From Chitinophagaceae bacterium (GTDB lineage Bacteria; Bacteroidota; Bacteroidia; Chitinophagales; Chitinophagaceae): a stretch of DNA of 64,000 nucleotides. Below, one piece after another: positions 41,094 to 50,465 of this stretch. How positions within the stretch are numbered: position 1 is the first letter of the stretch; each line of letters begins with the position of its first letter. The stretch covers positions 62,001-126,000 of the forward strand of contig JADKJV010000003.1 in assembly GCA_016720825.1 (NCBI GenBank). Direction: 5' to 3'. The notes below the pieces were generated by a model that saw only the letters and a list, made by a program, of their open reading frames with translations, ran no database searches and was not told the DNA's origin. The position numbers were made by a program, and so were the translations under genes.

Positions 41094-42284
41094 TTAATCC
41101 AATCCGAAATAATCTCCTTTTTTTGTATCCAGGACCCGGGCTATCATATTAAAATTGTCAGCTGTTGGGTTAAGGTTAATGAACTTATCAATAATTGAAC
41201 TGTTTCTGAAGATGACAAATGTGTTTTCAGCATCTTTATTAATCTTATTCAGGTTTGCTTCGCTTTCCGAATCACTGAAAGAAGGAACAAAAGTAAGCGC
41301 CATGTTTTTCAGTTTTAATTCAGCGCCGATTTTTTCTAATTCCGCTCTTCGCTTCTCCTGGCTGTACTGATCATCATTGCCATAAACAAAATAGGTTTTC
41401 AGGTATTTACTCCTGGCTACGCTTTGTTGTTCCAGAAATGCCAGCCATTTTTTTATATCGCCCCAGTTTGGTTTGTTGCCAACAAAATATACTATGCCAT
41501 GATACCTGCCATATTTGCAAACCGGGCAGGCCCGCGAGCCTTTATCAGGGCCATAAGCGTGAAATGGCATAAAGGAAGGCTGGTCTTCACCAATTTGCAG
41601 GCCTGAATTCATTGTTGTTTTAGCGCTCACCGGATAGTTAGGGATATTCAATCCTAAAACAATATTGTGCTCTGCAATTTGCAAATCCCCTTGTTTCAAA
41701 ACCCTAAGGACGCCACTGCCTCCGCGGTTTTCCATCCTTTTTCTTTTCTCACTGGTCAGCAGTTTGTCATCATCAAATACAAACTCATCTATGTAATATT
41801 CTTTATCAATATTTGGTTCTTTAATAGCAGGATGGATATGTGCTTCAATATTCCTCCCCGGATAGGGAGCAGGCCGTATTGTATAAATGGCGTATTTCCC
41901 GTTAGCGTCTGATTTAACCCAGCCCCGGATATATCCATGTCTTACCACCCTGGGGTCTAACCCTTGTTTGCCTGCATAGACTCCATGGATGTCTGTATGA
42001 TAATAATACAGGATGACACCTGGCGCCGGCGTTTTGCCATCGGGTTTGTAAATAGTTCCGGTAATTAAAAGTTTTTGACCGTTTTGTTCCCAGCCGGCAC
42101 TGGTATCGGTTGAATGGATATTTTCAGGCATGCCGATATACATAAACTCGCCATTCTCAAAAGGCCCGCCTACAATACCATTTTGTGGGGATGGATTTTC
42201 CTTAGCTGGTTTAGTCTGGCCATGACAACTGACCAGCAGCAAATTAAAAATCCCCAGAAGTGTTAAACAGATTTTTGTTCCCAT
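41094..42284 (-). CDS. Intradiol dioxygenase-like domain fused to a thioredoxin-like domain (lipoprotein)
   Basis: 396 residues, lipobox (LLLVSC) near residue 20. Residues about 60-215 resemble intradiol ring-cleavage dioxygenases: VILYYYHTDIHGVYAG, GYIRGWVKSDANGKYAIYTI, RPAPYPGRN and EAHIHPAI, retaining the Tyr and two His of the non-haem iron site. A thioredoxin-like domain follows with a CPVC pair (SRACPVCKYGRYHGIVYF) and AFLEQQSVARSKYLKTYFVY. This architecture in a secreted lipoprotein is unusual: either a periplasmic catechol/aromatic-modifying enzyme with a redox partner or an iron-binding scaffold. The terminal DTKKGDYFGLD is polar. Confidence 0.8.
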   Translation of the reverse strand: MGTKICLTLLGIFNLLLVSCHGQTKPAKENPSPQNGIVGGPFENGEFMYIGMPENIHSTDTSAGWEQNGQKLLITGTIYKPDGKTPAPGVILYYYHTDIHGVYAGKQGLDPRVVRHGYIRGWVKSDANGKYAIYTIRPAPYPGRNIEAHIHPAIKEPNIDKEYYIDEFVFDDDKLLTSEKRKRMENRGGSGVLRVLKQGDLQIAEHNIVLGLNIPNYPVSAKTTMNSGLQIGEDQPSFMPFHAYGPDKGSRACPVCKYGRYHGIVYFVGNKPNWGDIKKWLAFLEQQSVARSKYLKTYFVYGNDDQYSQEKRRAELEKIGAELKLKNMALTFVPSFSDSESEANLNKINKDAENTFVIFRNSSIIDKFINLNPTADNFNMIARVLDTKKGDYFGLD

Positions 42285-42354
42285 GGCTGATGTTTTTTTT
42301 TAACAAGTTTCAGGGGGTAACGGAACAACTATCGTAAATGATGCTGACAGCTAA

Positions 42355-42944
42355 CTACACCCTTAACCACCCGCGAAATGCCCTGGCTGCATAATATGAT
42401 TCAGCCCCGTTGTGGTAGACAAATACCGTATCAAACCGCCGGTCGCAGAAAAGGGCACCGCCCAGTTTACGGATAGCCGGGGGTGTTAATACCCAACTCG
42501 ATGTTTTCAGGTCGAATTCCCCGAGTTGTTGCAGTTCCCGGTATTGCGCTTCAGTTAAGAGTTCAACACCCATTTCTTCAGCCATATTAACAGCACTGTC
42601 AGCGGGTTTGAATTGCTTCCTCGACTCAAGTGCTTCATGGTCGTAACAAATACTTCTCCGGTCTTTGGGGCTTTCTGCCGCGCAATCATAAAAAATATAC
42701 TCGCCTGTTTTTTTATCAAACTCAACTACATCCGGTTCGCCGCCGGTATTTTCCATTTCGCTCAGTGACCAGAGCTTTTCCGGCTTTGCCTGTTTGCCTG
42801 ATTGACAGGCTTCCAGTTTCGCGGCTACACCAGCCCATCCGATGCCTTTATGCCGTTTCGTATTTTTTCAAAACGTGCTTTCAGGATTTTGAGTAATTCT
42901 TTAAATCTTTCCGGAGATAAATTTTTGGAACTTTTCTTTGCCAT
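42355..42944 (-). CDS. DUF4256 family protein, frameshifted
   Basis: 196-residue protein once rejoined. The ATG at 42944 reads MAKKSSKNLSPERFKELL..ARFEK; adding one A to the six-A run near 42868 continues NTKRHKGIGWAGVAAKLEA, LWSLSEMENTGGEPDVV, then the long clean frame (YDCAAESPKDRRSICYDHEA, LGGALFCDRRFDTVFVYHNG, AARAFRGWLRV). These are the hallmark motifs of DUF4256. Biochemical function unknown. Homopolymer error is the likely cause of the break. Confidence 0.85.
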
Positions 42945-43190
42945 GCTTTTTTGTTGGTTTTTGATACCAGCATTTATTATATGCAGGTGATGTTAGTCTG
43001 AACAGTTTTAAATCCAGGGAGTTCTATGCCGTTAGATTCGGGTTATTAAAATAATAAAATTTTGCCATCCTTCAAAGCCGATCTGTACAGATGGTAGTTT
43101 TTATACATAATAGGTTATATTCTAAAAGCGGGTTTGTATCTGTTTGATAATTGAATAATCAGGTTTTTTTATATTGCACAGAAAAACAGT

Positions 43191-43923
43191 ATGACTCCAA
43201 AAAGCATATTATATTTTTTATCAGGATTGCTTATCCTGTTTTTTATCTACCACTTCCCGGAGTTTTTTAATTCATTCTGGTTGATGGCGGCCTGTAAAAT
43301 CGGTTTCCTGGTGGTGGCTTTTGTTTTAGCCAGGCTGCAGGGTTGGAAAGGATTAGGCGGATACGGCCTTGGTTTTACCAATAAATGGGCGGCGGATCTG
43401 GTGAAAGGGCTGCTGACCGGATTGTTCTTTTTGCATTGTCTGTTTTGTTTCCATCCAACTGGGTTATGAAGAGATTACAGCGGTTAGTACATTCAGCCAG
43501 GTGCTGAACCAGCTGCCTATGCTGTTATTGATGACGGCCATTCCTTCAGTTGCCGAGGATATACTGACAAGAGGTTATTTGTACGCTCACCTGAAATTCA
43601 TGAAACCCGTCTGGTGGATATTGTTATCATCGGCTGTTTATGTGCTGAATCATATCTGGCGTTTATCAGACGGGGCTGCGGTGCTGACGTATCTCTTTCT
43701 CCTGGGATTAGTATTGGCAGCTGCTGTCTGGATTAAAAGATCACTCTGGCTGGCCTTCGGGATCCACTGGGGTGCCAACATCGCCTTTGAGTCAACCCAT
43801 TCAATGGTACAGACCAAAACAATAGTGCAGCATGAAGGGCCATTATGGATATTGGCAGGAATCTGGGCTTTGCTCCTATTGGTTTTAGCAATGATATACC
43901 GGAAAAAAGAAAAGCCACTCTGA
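43191..43923 (+). CDS. CPBP-family intramembrane glutamic endopeptidase, frameshifted
   Basis: About 244 residues if rejoined, all membrane helices. The N-terminus (SILYFLSGLLILFFIYHFPEF) and the C-terminal half carry CPBP/Abi motifs: AEDILTRGYLYAHL (EExxxRG-like, with Glu-Asp), LSSAVYVLNHIW (motif 2 His) and FGIHWGANIAFE (motif 3). The frame breaks between 43435 and 43465, where GLFFLHCLFCFHPTGL should read on through ALSVLF and QLGYEEITAVSTFSQVLNQ; at least one, probably two, indels. Family members cleave membrane substrates or mediate bacteriocin self-immunity. Followed by a bidirectional terminator. Confidence 0.8.
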
Positions 43924-43947
43924 TCAAAACAGACTGGCTTTTCTTTT
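43908..43947. terminator. Bidirectional terminator between CPBP and ChaN genes
   Basis: AGAAAAGCCA-CTCTG pairs with CAGA-CTGGCTTTTCT, flanked by A-rich left and T-rich right ends; it fits between the convergent stops at 43923 and 43962. Confidence 0.75.
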
Positions 43948-43961
43948 CCTTCAATTAGGTA

Positions 43962-44843
43962 TTAATAGGTTTTCTTCAAAGCGGGATTCGTTAAGATGAC
44001 ATAATCCCCGAGGTTTTCAAATTTCGACCAATCGGGGTTGGTAAAACTCTCGTCAGAGAATGATGCAATGTTGAGGATGCGCAGTTTTTTATTTCGCAGT
44101 TTAAGCTGGGCGGCTGTTCCCAGTTTTTCGGCACTATGGAAACCGCCGACACAATGGAACACTTTTTTGCCTTTGTTCTGTTTGGTGAAACGGTAAATGC
44201 TGTAACTCATACCTGCATCCCAGAGGCACTGGCTGTAATAAACCCTGGGGTTATCACCGCCGGGACTGCCTTTCATGATATCCATAAATTTCTCGCGGTA
44301 ACGACCCGGTAATGTATCATAAGGCAAGGGCGGTAAGAATGCTTTTGCTTCTTTGCTTAAACTGTCAAGGGAGGCCATGCCTCTTTTGCTGACCATACTC
44401 ACGTAGCGGCGGGGCGGATTGGCGGCAATCACGGGAACGTGGTTTTGTTTTGCATAATCCACCATCGGGCGGTAATCTTTATAATTACTCCATAGCCTGG
44501 CATCTTTGGCAAGCCGGCTTTCATCAATCTGCCCGGCTAAATATTCATTCAGCGGTGTCTGGTTGTCTGTTTCAAACATTTCCAGGCTGAGTGCTATGTT
44601 GTCGCTGTAAGCGGCATGCAGCGCGCGGAAGATCTTATTTTCAAGATAATGCCCGGCACTGTCGTTGTGCTCCTCGCCGAAAAACAACACATCGGCAGAA
44701 GCCACATCGGCAACTATTTTGTCAATGGTGACTATTTGTTTGGTGCGGGTGTCATAGATTTTGTAATGAAAGCTCATGCTGTCCTGTGCCCGGAGATTCA
44801 TGGCTGACAGGAAAATAAAAGAGAAAAATAATATCCGTTTCAT
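43962..44843 (-). CDS. ChaN family (haem-binding uptake/Tiki-like) protein
   Basis: 293-residue exported protein with a Sec signal (MKRILFFSFIFLSAMNLRA). It shows ChaN motifs ADVLFFGEEHNDSAGH, ALSLEMFETDNQ, ALHAAYSDN, DYAKQNHVPVIAANPPRRY and KKVFHCVGGFHSAEKLG. Known ChaN proteins bind haem or iron and sit at the envelope; others of this clan are metalloproteases. The conserved Glu/His residues of the active site are present, so enzymatic action cannot be excluded. Confidence 0.88.
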   Translation of the reverse strand: MKRILFFSFIFLSAMNLRAQDSMSFHYKIYDTRTKQIVTIDKIVADVASADVLFFGEEHNDSAGHYLENKIFRALHAAYSDNIALSLEMFETDNQTPLNEYLAGQIDESRLAKDARLWSNYKDYRPMVDYAKQNHVPVIAANPPRRYVSMVSKRGMASLDSLSKEAKAFLPPLPYDTLPGRYREKFMDIMKGSPGGDNPRVYYSQCLWDAGMSYSIYRFTKQNKGKKVFHCVGGFHSAEKLGTAAQLKLRNKKLRILNIASFSDESFTNPDWSKFENLGDYVILTNPALKKTY

Positions 44844-44929
44844 CTGGGGGTTTATTTCCGTGAAAGTAGAGATTGTTTTCCATTTTGCAGGATAAAAACG
44901 GCGAACTAAACAGGATTGAAGGGCCTTTT

Positions 44930-45067
44930 GAATACAATAAACGCAAAGGCGCTAAGACGCAAAGCATGCACTCCGAGAATTTCACGACTCTGCGTTTTTT
45001 AAGAACAATCCAAATTATTTGAGTCTTTTCTTTGCGTCATTGCGTCTTTGCGGTCACTGTATTTGTC
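44930..45067. repeat. Family B repeat (CGCAAAG type), about 138 bp
   Basis: ATAAACGCAAAGGCGC, AAGACGCAAAGC on the left face TTTGCGTCATTGCGTC and TTTGCGGTCACTGTATTT on the right; an inverted organisation between the ChaN and DinB-family genes. Confidence 0.7.
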
Positions 45068-45079
45068 GCAAATTGTTTG

Positions 45080-45544
45080 CTATTTCGCCAGAATTTTTTT
45101 TATTAAAGCAATCTGACCTAAATGATAGTGCGTGTGCTCTGTAACCCCCTGTATATTCCTGTAATAATTCCCATATTTCCCGCCCGCAAAGTCTTCCCAC
45201 AACGTCGATTCAGGCAATTTTTCAACCAACCCGGCAAACCGTTCTGCCTCTGTACGGATTTTTGCCCGCATTTGATCCCAGTCTTCCTGGGATTGAACCG
45301 GCGGATGGTCAAAACTGAATTTGTCACTCGCTTCCAGCGGGCCGCCTTCCAGCACTTTCAGTACGGCACTTATATAATAGCCGATGTGATAAGTCAGTGC
45401 AACAATCGTATTCAGTGAATCAACTTTTGTATTTGCCTGCTGCCAGCTTACATCTTTTAAGGTGTCAAATAGGCTGACTGAAGTCCAGTTCCCGCCAAAG
45501 AACACATCGCGGAAATGTTTGGCTAAATGGGTTGATGTCTGCAT
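45080..45544 (-). CDS. DinB/DUF1572-like protein
   Basis: 154-residue four-helix-bundle protein of the DinB-like (YfiT/DUF1572) superfamily. Helical segments include HLAKHFRDVFFGGNWTSVSL, SLNTIVALTYHIGYYISAVL (first His of the potential metal site) and GVTEHTHYHLGQIALIKKIL (HxxHxxQ-like second site). Members bind a divalent ion and some act as thiol transferases; substrate unknown here. Confidence 0.85.
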   Translation of the reverse strand: MQTSTHLAKHFRDVFFGGNWTSVSLFDTLKDVSWQQANTKVDSLNTIVALTYHIGYYISAVLKVLEGGPLEASDKFSFDHPPVQSQEDWDQMRAKIRTEAERFAGLVEKLPESTLWEDFAGGKYGNYYRNIQGVTEHTHYHLGQIALIKKILAK

Positions 45545-45678
45545 AACTTGACAATTAATAAATAATATTTCCTAGGGGTTTGTTTGTAGAAGCAATTTAA
45601 AAAATTTGATTAAAAATTCCGCGCTTTTGAGATTAGCAAAAATTTCCTAAACATCAACCTTGCTTACCCAGGTTAGAC

Positions 45679-45715
45679 GTTTGGAATTTGGGTTTTGGGA
45701 TTTGGAATTTGGTCC
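45679..45715. repeat. Short TTTGGAA/TTTGGG tract
   Basis: A run of TTTGGAATTTGGGTTTTGGG and GATTTGGAATTTGG in the 218-base gap between DinB-like and DUF4287 genes. It is reminiscent of heptamer repeats but only one copy was found. Confidence 0.45.
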
Positions 45716-45762
45716 CGCTACGTATTGGAATTGCAATATTTTACTTTTGCGATACCCTTGTA

Positions 45763-46323
45763 TTATCCTGCATTATCATAGGCCTTTTTCAGCCAGCTGA
45801 TCACTTCTTTATTTACTTCTTTAATATCAGCCACATTTATTTTATGTGAACACATGGCATTGGCTGTTGTTATCGCTTCCAGTATTCCTTCGGCTTTCTG
45901 GCCTTTGAGGATAATCCCGATTTCAAACCGGGTTTTGGTGGCGGGCTGGAGCAGGGCAAACTGTTTTTTACGGCGAAAGCTTACATAAGCTTTTTTCGGG
46001 GCCACTTCAATGTCTTTGCCAAAAGCCAGGATGGCCGCAAGCAGTTTATCATACAGCGGTTTCAGGTTCTCTTTGCCTTTGTACTGTGTGGAAACCAGGT
46101 CATCCTTGTTCTCTGAAGAACCGGCATCAGAGCCTTTTGATTTATGGGCTATGAGGTTGGCAAAGCCATGTGTCAGCCCGTGTTTCTCTTTCAGGAACTT
46201 GATGATTTCACCATGTTTGGCAATTTTTTCTTTTTGAACAATTTTAATCCACTGCTCCAGTGTTTTTCCTGTATTTTTTTGCAGGTTGCCTATCATGGTT
46301 TCAACGGCCTTATCTATATCCAT
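45763..46323 (-). CDS. DUF4287 and DUF5655 domain protein
   Basis: 186 residues, cytoplasmic. Residues 1-50 form DUF4287 (AVETMIGNLQKNTGKTLEQW, HGEIIKFLKEKHGLTHGFAN). Residues about 85-180 are DUF5655 (LYDKLLAAILAFGKDIEVAP, KKAYVSFRRKKQFALLQPAT). These paired domains are conserved but of unknown role; the C-terminal half resembles small DNA-/phosphate-contacting domains. Intact frame. Confidence 0.85.
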   Translation of the reverse strand: MDIDKAVETMIGNLQKNTGKTLEQWIKIVQKEKIAKHGEIIKFLKEKHGLTHGFANLIAHKSKGSDAGSSENKDDLVSTQYKGKENLKPLYDKLLAAILAFGKDIEVAPKKAYVSFRRKKQFALLQPATKTRFEIGIILKGQKAEGILEAITTANAMCSHKINVADIKEVNKEVISWLKKAYDNAG

Positions 46324-46433
46324 AAAAAACGTTTTAATGATTAAATGATACGGAAGATAACAGGTGGATTGCGGTTAACCAAACCGTTCCTCATTTTCTG
46401 GAATCATCATATGCTGTTTCTATTGGGCATTTT

Positions 46434-46620
46434 TTTTAACCACAAAGACACAAAGGTTAAACAAAGGTCACAAAGAATAAACGCTGTTCAGATTTCAGGG
46501 TTCGGCAGCGCAGCTGCCCATAGTGTCCTTTGTTGGGTTTTCAGGATCCGGGAAGCCCCGAATCCTGAAAACTATCCGAAAATGAGGCTATAATAAACCG
46601 TGTCCTTTGTGGTTTTGTAT
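46434..46620. repeat. Family B palindrome with an internal nested palindrome
   Basis: Outer arms AACCACAAAGACACAAAGG (46439-46457) and CCGTGTCCTTTGTGGTTTTG (46597-46616). Inside is a second dyad: TTTCAGGGTTCGGC..., GTCCTTTGTTGGGTTTTCAGG and GGATCC with CCCCGAATCCTGAAAA. The mosaic suggests one repeat inserted or recombined into another. Confidence 0.7.
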
Positions 46621-49470
46621 TTAAAATCCTTTTTTCGTTTTCACCTCCTCCGTTACCGCTGCACTTTCCGGATACAACACTGATTTCACCATATTCGTCA
46701 GCGTCAGGAATTTTTTCGCCGCTTTCTGCAGGTCCTCTGCAGTAATGGTATTTATTTTCTCTTCGTAGTCCAGGATATTCTCCGGATTATCACCGTTGAT
46801 AAAAGCGTTTGATAAATTCCCCATCCAGTAATCATTGCTCTGCAGGTTTACATGGTATTGTTTGCGCCATGTTTCTTTTACTTTATCCAGGTCTTTCTGG
46901 GAGATGCCGTTTTCCTGTGCATTTTTAATGATATCCAATAGCGCTTTGGTCAGCTTCTCTACGTTCTCCGGTCCGCAGGGAATATTGGCCTGGATATTAA
47001 AATGTTCCCAGGGGCGTTTGCTGATTGTGCCGCCTAATCCGCCACCATACATGCCACTCATGTCTTCCCGCAGCTTCTCGATGATCTGGATATTCAATAC
47101 TTCTAGGAGCGCTGCCAGCTGCAGCCGGTTGTCACGGTTATATTCTGTTTCCCCTTCAAAAAAGAGATTGATCTGCGCCTGCTGGTCTTTGCCTCTTTTT
47201 AAAATGATATCTGTCTGGCCGGTAATCATACGCAGGCCATTGTCTTTATACTGGTGGGTAGTGGCTTTTGCCGGTAATGAGCCCAGGTATTTTTCCAACA
47301 GCGGTTTAGCGGTTTTGGGATCAACATTGCCAACAAACGTGAAATGCAATCCATCGGCATTTCCAAAGATCTCTTTGTAAATTTCAAATGAACGGTCCAG
47401 TTTGATTTTATCGAAGTCTTCAGGGTGGGGGATTCCATCAGACCAGGGGTTGTTCGCGTAAATGATTTTATTCAGCGTGTCCTGGTATGAAGCACCCGGA
47501 TCTTTCATAATAAACCCGAGCGATCCTTTCTGGTTACTAATATAGGAGTTGAATAATTTTTCATCCTTGCGGGGTTGGGTCATATACAGATACACCAGCT
47601 GCAGGTATGTTTCAAAATCTTTCACACTGCTGCGTCCTTCAATGCCTTCTTCATGGTCATTGATATAAGGCTGTACAGAAACTGTTTTACCGGCCAGGAA
47701 TTTACGGAGATCAGTTGGTGCAAGGTCCTTTACGCCCATTGATTGCACCAGCGTGGCTGCATTACTTGCGTTGTATTTATCTGCAATGTCATAACGCTGG
47801 AAACCGCCATGGCGCCATGCGTCCATCTGGATCTCATCATTTTTAAGGGTAGTAGGTTTGATGCGAACTGTAACGCCATTGCTGAGTACGAGATCCGTAG
47901 CCCCCAGTTTTTCATTGACTGTTTCGCTGGTGGTTTTACCGGCTACAGGCTCTTTATCGAGCAATGCTGTGCCCACGGATTTTTCTTCATAAGCGGTAAC
48001 GGGTTTTAAAGCTGCCGTTACTACACTATTCAGTAACGCACCATTATCAGGCAGTTTATCTTTCATGGCATTGGGCGCTGTTACCAGCGTGAATGCATTA
48101 TTAATGGAAGGCATGCTCCGGGCAACAGTATTGATTTCATCCAGGCTGATACCGGGCAACACCTGTTTGTAAAAATTATAGCGGTGTTCTACACCTGTGA
48201 TAGGCGTGCCGTTCAGGAAATTGTTTACATATTGTCCAACCAGTTGCCCTGATTCGGTTTTATCTTTTTCATTTTTTGATTTCTCCGCGATATTCAGCAA
48301 GGAGGCTTTGGCACGCTCGAGTTCGGTTTGCAGGAACCCAAACTGACGGGCCCGGTTGGTTTCCTGCATCAGTGCAGTAACTGCATCTTCAATGGTGCCA
48401 TTGCTCACCACAGCAAAAGATGTAAAGGAACTGTAGCCCCTGATAAAAGGACTGAACCCGGTATTCCCAAAAAGGAAAGGCGGGTTTTCTTTCTGTGTCA
48501 ACTCATTCAGTCGCTGGCCAATCATACTGCTCACCAGGTTTTCCAACAGCGATTTTCGCGCATCCCCCCAGGTTCTTTGTTTTTCTGCTGGTTTTACAAA
48601 ATTGTAAATCTGCACAACGCCATTGGTGGCTTCTTCGTCTGTAACAACCAACGCATCCGGACCCACACGTGGCTTAATCGGGATAATAGCTGGTCTTACA
48701 GGTGCACCCGGCGGGTTTTTGAATTTCCCAAAATGCTTAATGATCAGTTTTTCTGCTTCAGCAGGATCAATATCACCCACCACCATCACCGCCATATTAT
48801 TTGGACGGTACCAGTTCTTATAAAAAGCCTTTAGCGTTTCAGGCTTGAAAGATTTCAATATTTCATCTTTACCAATCGGTAAACGTTCGCCATATTTTGA
48901 ACCATTGAAGAGTTTGGGAAAATAAATCCGGCTCATTCTTTCAAAACTCCCTTTGCTCAGGCGTGATTCTTCCAGTACCACACCTCTTTCTTTTTCAATT
49001 TCATTCTTGTCAAAAAGATTATTGAAAGCCCAGTCTTCCAGCACCGTCATCCCCTTATCAAACATAGTTGAGTCATCTGTGGGAACTGGCAGGATATAAA
49101 CCGTTTCGTCAAAACTGGTATACGCATTCAGATCCGCACCAAATTTTACCCCTGACTTCTGTAAAAAATCCACCAGTTCATTTTTGGGGAAATGCGTGGA
49201 GCCGTTAAAACCCATGTGCTCCATAAAATGCGCAAGACCACGCTGGTTTTCATTTTCCAGCACCGAACCTGCATTCACAGCAAGCCTCAGTTCCACTTTT
49301 TTAGCAGGCTTCACATTCTTGCGGATGTAGTAGGTAAGTCCGTTGGACAGTTTCCCGATTTTAACATCCGGATCTACCGGCAGGGGATCCTGCTTTCCAT
49401 ACTGCGCACTGATTGACTGGCATTGGAAAAGAATCACGAATCCCAGCAGGGACTGAAGGATAAATTTCAT
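46621..49470 (-). CDS. M16 family zinc metallopeptidase (pitrilysin/insulinase type)
   Basis: 949 residues from the ATG at 49470 (MKFILQSLLGFVILFQ..SISA, a Sec signal); an upstream ATG at 49494 would put eight extra residues before the signal and lies within promoter spacing. The zinc motif is HFMEH (residues 81-85) within RGLAHFMEHMGF, and the third ligand Glu follows in EIEKERGVVLEESRL. Two further M16 pairs follow (YRPNNMAVMVVGDIDP; LHFTFVGNVDPKTAKPLLE; EKLREDMSGMYGGGLGG). A periplasmic peptidase digesting oligopeptides is likely. Confidence 0.94.
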   Translation of the reverse strand: MKFILQSLLGFVILFQCQSISAQYGKQDPLPVDPDVKIGKLSNGLTYYIRKNVKPAKKVELRLAVNAGSVLENENQRGLAHFMEHMGFNGSTHFPKNELVDFLQKSGVKFGADLNAYTSFDETVYILPVPTDDSTMFDKGMTVLEDWAFNNLFDKNEIEKERGVVLEESRLSKGSFERMSRIYFPKLFNGSKYGERLPIGKDEILKSFKPETLKAFYKNWYRPNNMAVMVVGDIDPAEAEKLIIKHFGKFKNPPGAPVRPAIIPIKPRVGPDALVVTDEEATNGVVQIYNFVKPAEKQRTWGDARKSLLENLVSSMIGQRLNELTQKENPPFLFGNTGFSPFIRGYSSFTSFAVVSNGTIEDAVTALMQETNRARQFGFLQTELERAKASLLNIAEKSKNEKDKTESGQLVGQYVNNFLNGTPITGVEHRYNFYKQVLPGISLDEINTVARSMPSINNAFTLVTAPNAMKDKLPDNGALLNSVVTAALKPVTAYEEKSVGTALLDKEPVAGKTTSETVNEKLGATDLVLSNGVTVRIKPTTLKNDEIQMDAWRHGGFQRYDIADKYNASNAATLVQSMGVKDLAPTDLRKFLAGKTVSVQPYINDHEEGIEGRSSVKDFETYLQLVYLYMTQPRKDEKLFNSYISNQKGSLGFIMKDPGASYQDTLNKIIYANNPWSDGIPHPEDFDKIKLDRSFEIYKEIFGNADGLHFTFVGNVDPKTAKPLLEKYLGSLPAKATTHQYKDNGLRMITGQTDIILKRGKDQQAQINLFFEGETEYNRDNRLQLAALLEVLNIQIIEKLREDMSGMYGGGLGGTISKRPWEHFNIQANIPCGPENVEKLTKALLDIIKNAQENGISQKDLDKVKETWRKQYHVNLQSNDYWMGNLSNAFINGDNPENILDYEEKINTITAEDLQKAAKKFLTLTNMVKSVLYPESAAVTEEVKTKKGF

Positions 49471-49491
49471 GGTAAATGGTTTTGGGTTAAC

Positions 49492-49523
49492 CAAATGTAA
49501 GCAAGGTGACCCCTAATTCGCAA
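49492..49523 (-). promoter_or_regulatory. Promoter of the M16 peptidase gene
   Basis: On the minus strand TTG (49521-49523) and TACATTTG (49492-49499) are 21 bases apart, the Bacteroidota -33/-7 layout. The -7 box ends 21 bases upstream of the ATG at 49470 and overlaps the alternative start at 49494, which supports the downstream start. Confidence 0.6.
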
Positions 49524-49564
49524 GGAATAGGTAAAATAAAATCCTAATATTTTATGAAAGGCAA

Positions 49565-49954
49565 TCAGGGTTTGGCAGCGAAATCAAAAAAGCCGTCAAT
49601 CCGGGAGTTGATCACCCGTTTGATTCCGTGTTCATTGGATATATGGTTCAGTGCGTTGCGGGCTGTTTCAGAAAGATTGCCAAAAATTTCCCAGCGAATC
49701 ACGGGAGCCATATCAAAAAGTTTGTAAAGGTGCGGACCGAGATTGAGCAAATGCTGGAGGTAACCGCCGGAATTATAGAATCCCTGTATGACGAATAACT
49801 GGTTAAGCTCTTCATTCAGGAACCAATTATACTCGAACACATCTTTCTCGTGGGCTTTTGTTTTCTGCACGAATTCTTTTACAATCGCAACACATTGGTC
49901 GGTCAAATTTTCATTGATTTGTAACTGGACAATTACCAGGATTCTTTTTTCCAT
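49565..49954 (-). CDS. Small protein, possibly antibiotic-biosynthesis-monooxygenase-like
   Basis: 129 residues from the ATG at 49954 (MEKRILVIVQLQINENLTD). It reads as a ferredoxin-like ABM-type domain: VAIVKEFVQKTKAHEKDVFE, YNWFLNEELNQLFVIQGFYN and LQHLLNLGPHLYKLFDMAP. ABM proteins are small oxygenases or unknown-function dimers. Confidence in the exact family is moderate. The in-frame ATG at 49993 would add 13 residues without support. Confidence 0.65.
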   Translation of the reverse strand: MEKRILVIVQLQINENLTDQCVAIVKEFVQKTKAHEKDVFEYNWFLNEELNQLFVIQGFYNSGGYLQHLLNLGPHLYKLFDMAPVIRWEIFGNLSETARNALNHISNEHGIKRVINSRIDGFFDFAAKP

Positions 49955-50072
49955 AAAGTCTGAATAGTATAAAACAGCAGCAGGTGTTGCCACGGAAGGT
50001 AAGAAAACAAATAATTATTTTTTCATGATGAAGGAAAAAGTTTCTTCGGAAACAAAGTTGACATAAACGCCA

Positions 50073-50465
50073 TCATTCTTTTTCATCTTTCAGCGACATG
50101 ACCGAGAGATAAAAACTGATCGGCAGGTAAAACAGCGTGAAGAGGAGATAATCATTTACCGGAATCACCAACCCGATCATCAGTTCCATCGTTACCCGCA
50201 CCATGATGCCTGTTGAACCCAGCAGCATATTGATCAGGGGCAGGAATACCAGCCAGCTAATGGCCTGTTGTTTGATGAAGAAATGGAAATATAAAAAGTA
50301 GAGCGCTGTCAGCATCAGAAGTACAATCATGTACTTGATAAAATCCATCATATCCCCCAGGATATTCCACGACTTCGTCTGCTCCTGCGGTAACATGAAA
50401 AACCAGCTAAGCGCGAAAGCAAGCAGGGCGAATACGGTGAAAGCTAAGTAGAATTTTTTGCGCAT
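50073..50465 (-). CDS. Integral membrane protein of unknown function
   Basis: 130 residues from the ATG at 50465 (MRKKFYLAFTVFALLAFALS). Four probable membrane helices: LAFTVFALLAFALSWFFMLP, YMIVLLMLTALYFLYFHFF, WLVFLPLINMLLGSTGIMV and YLLFTLFYLPISFYLSVMS, with a charged tail (KDEKE). No family recognised. Confidence 0.72.
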   Translation of the reverse strand: MRKKFYLAFTVFALLAFALSWFFMLPQEQTKSWNILGDMMDFIKYMIVLLMLTALYFLYFHFFIKQQAISWLVFLPLINMLLGSTGIMVRVTMELMIGLVIPVNDYLLFTLFYLPISFYLSVMSLKDEKE

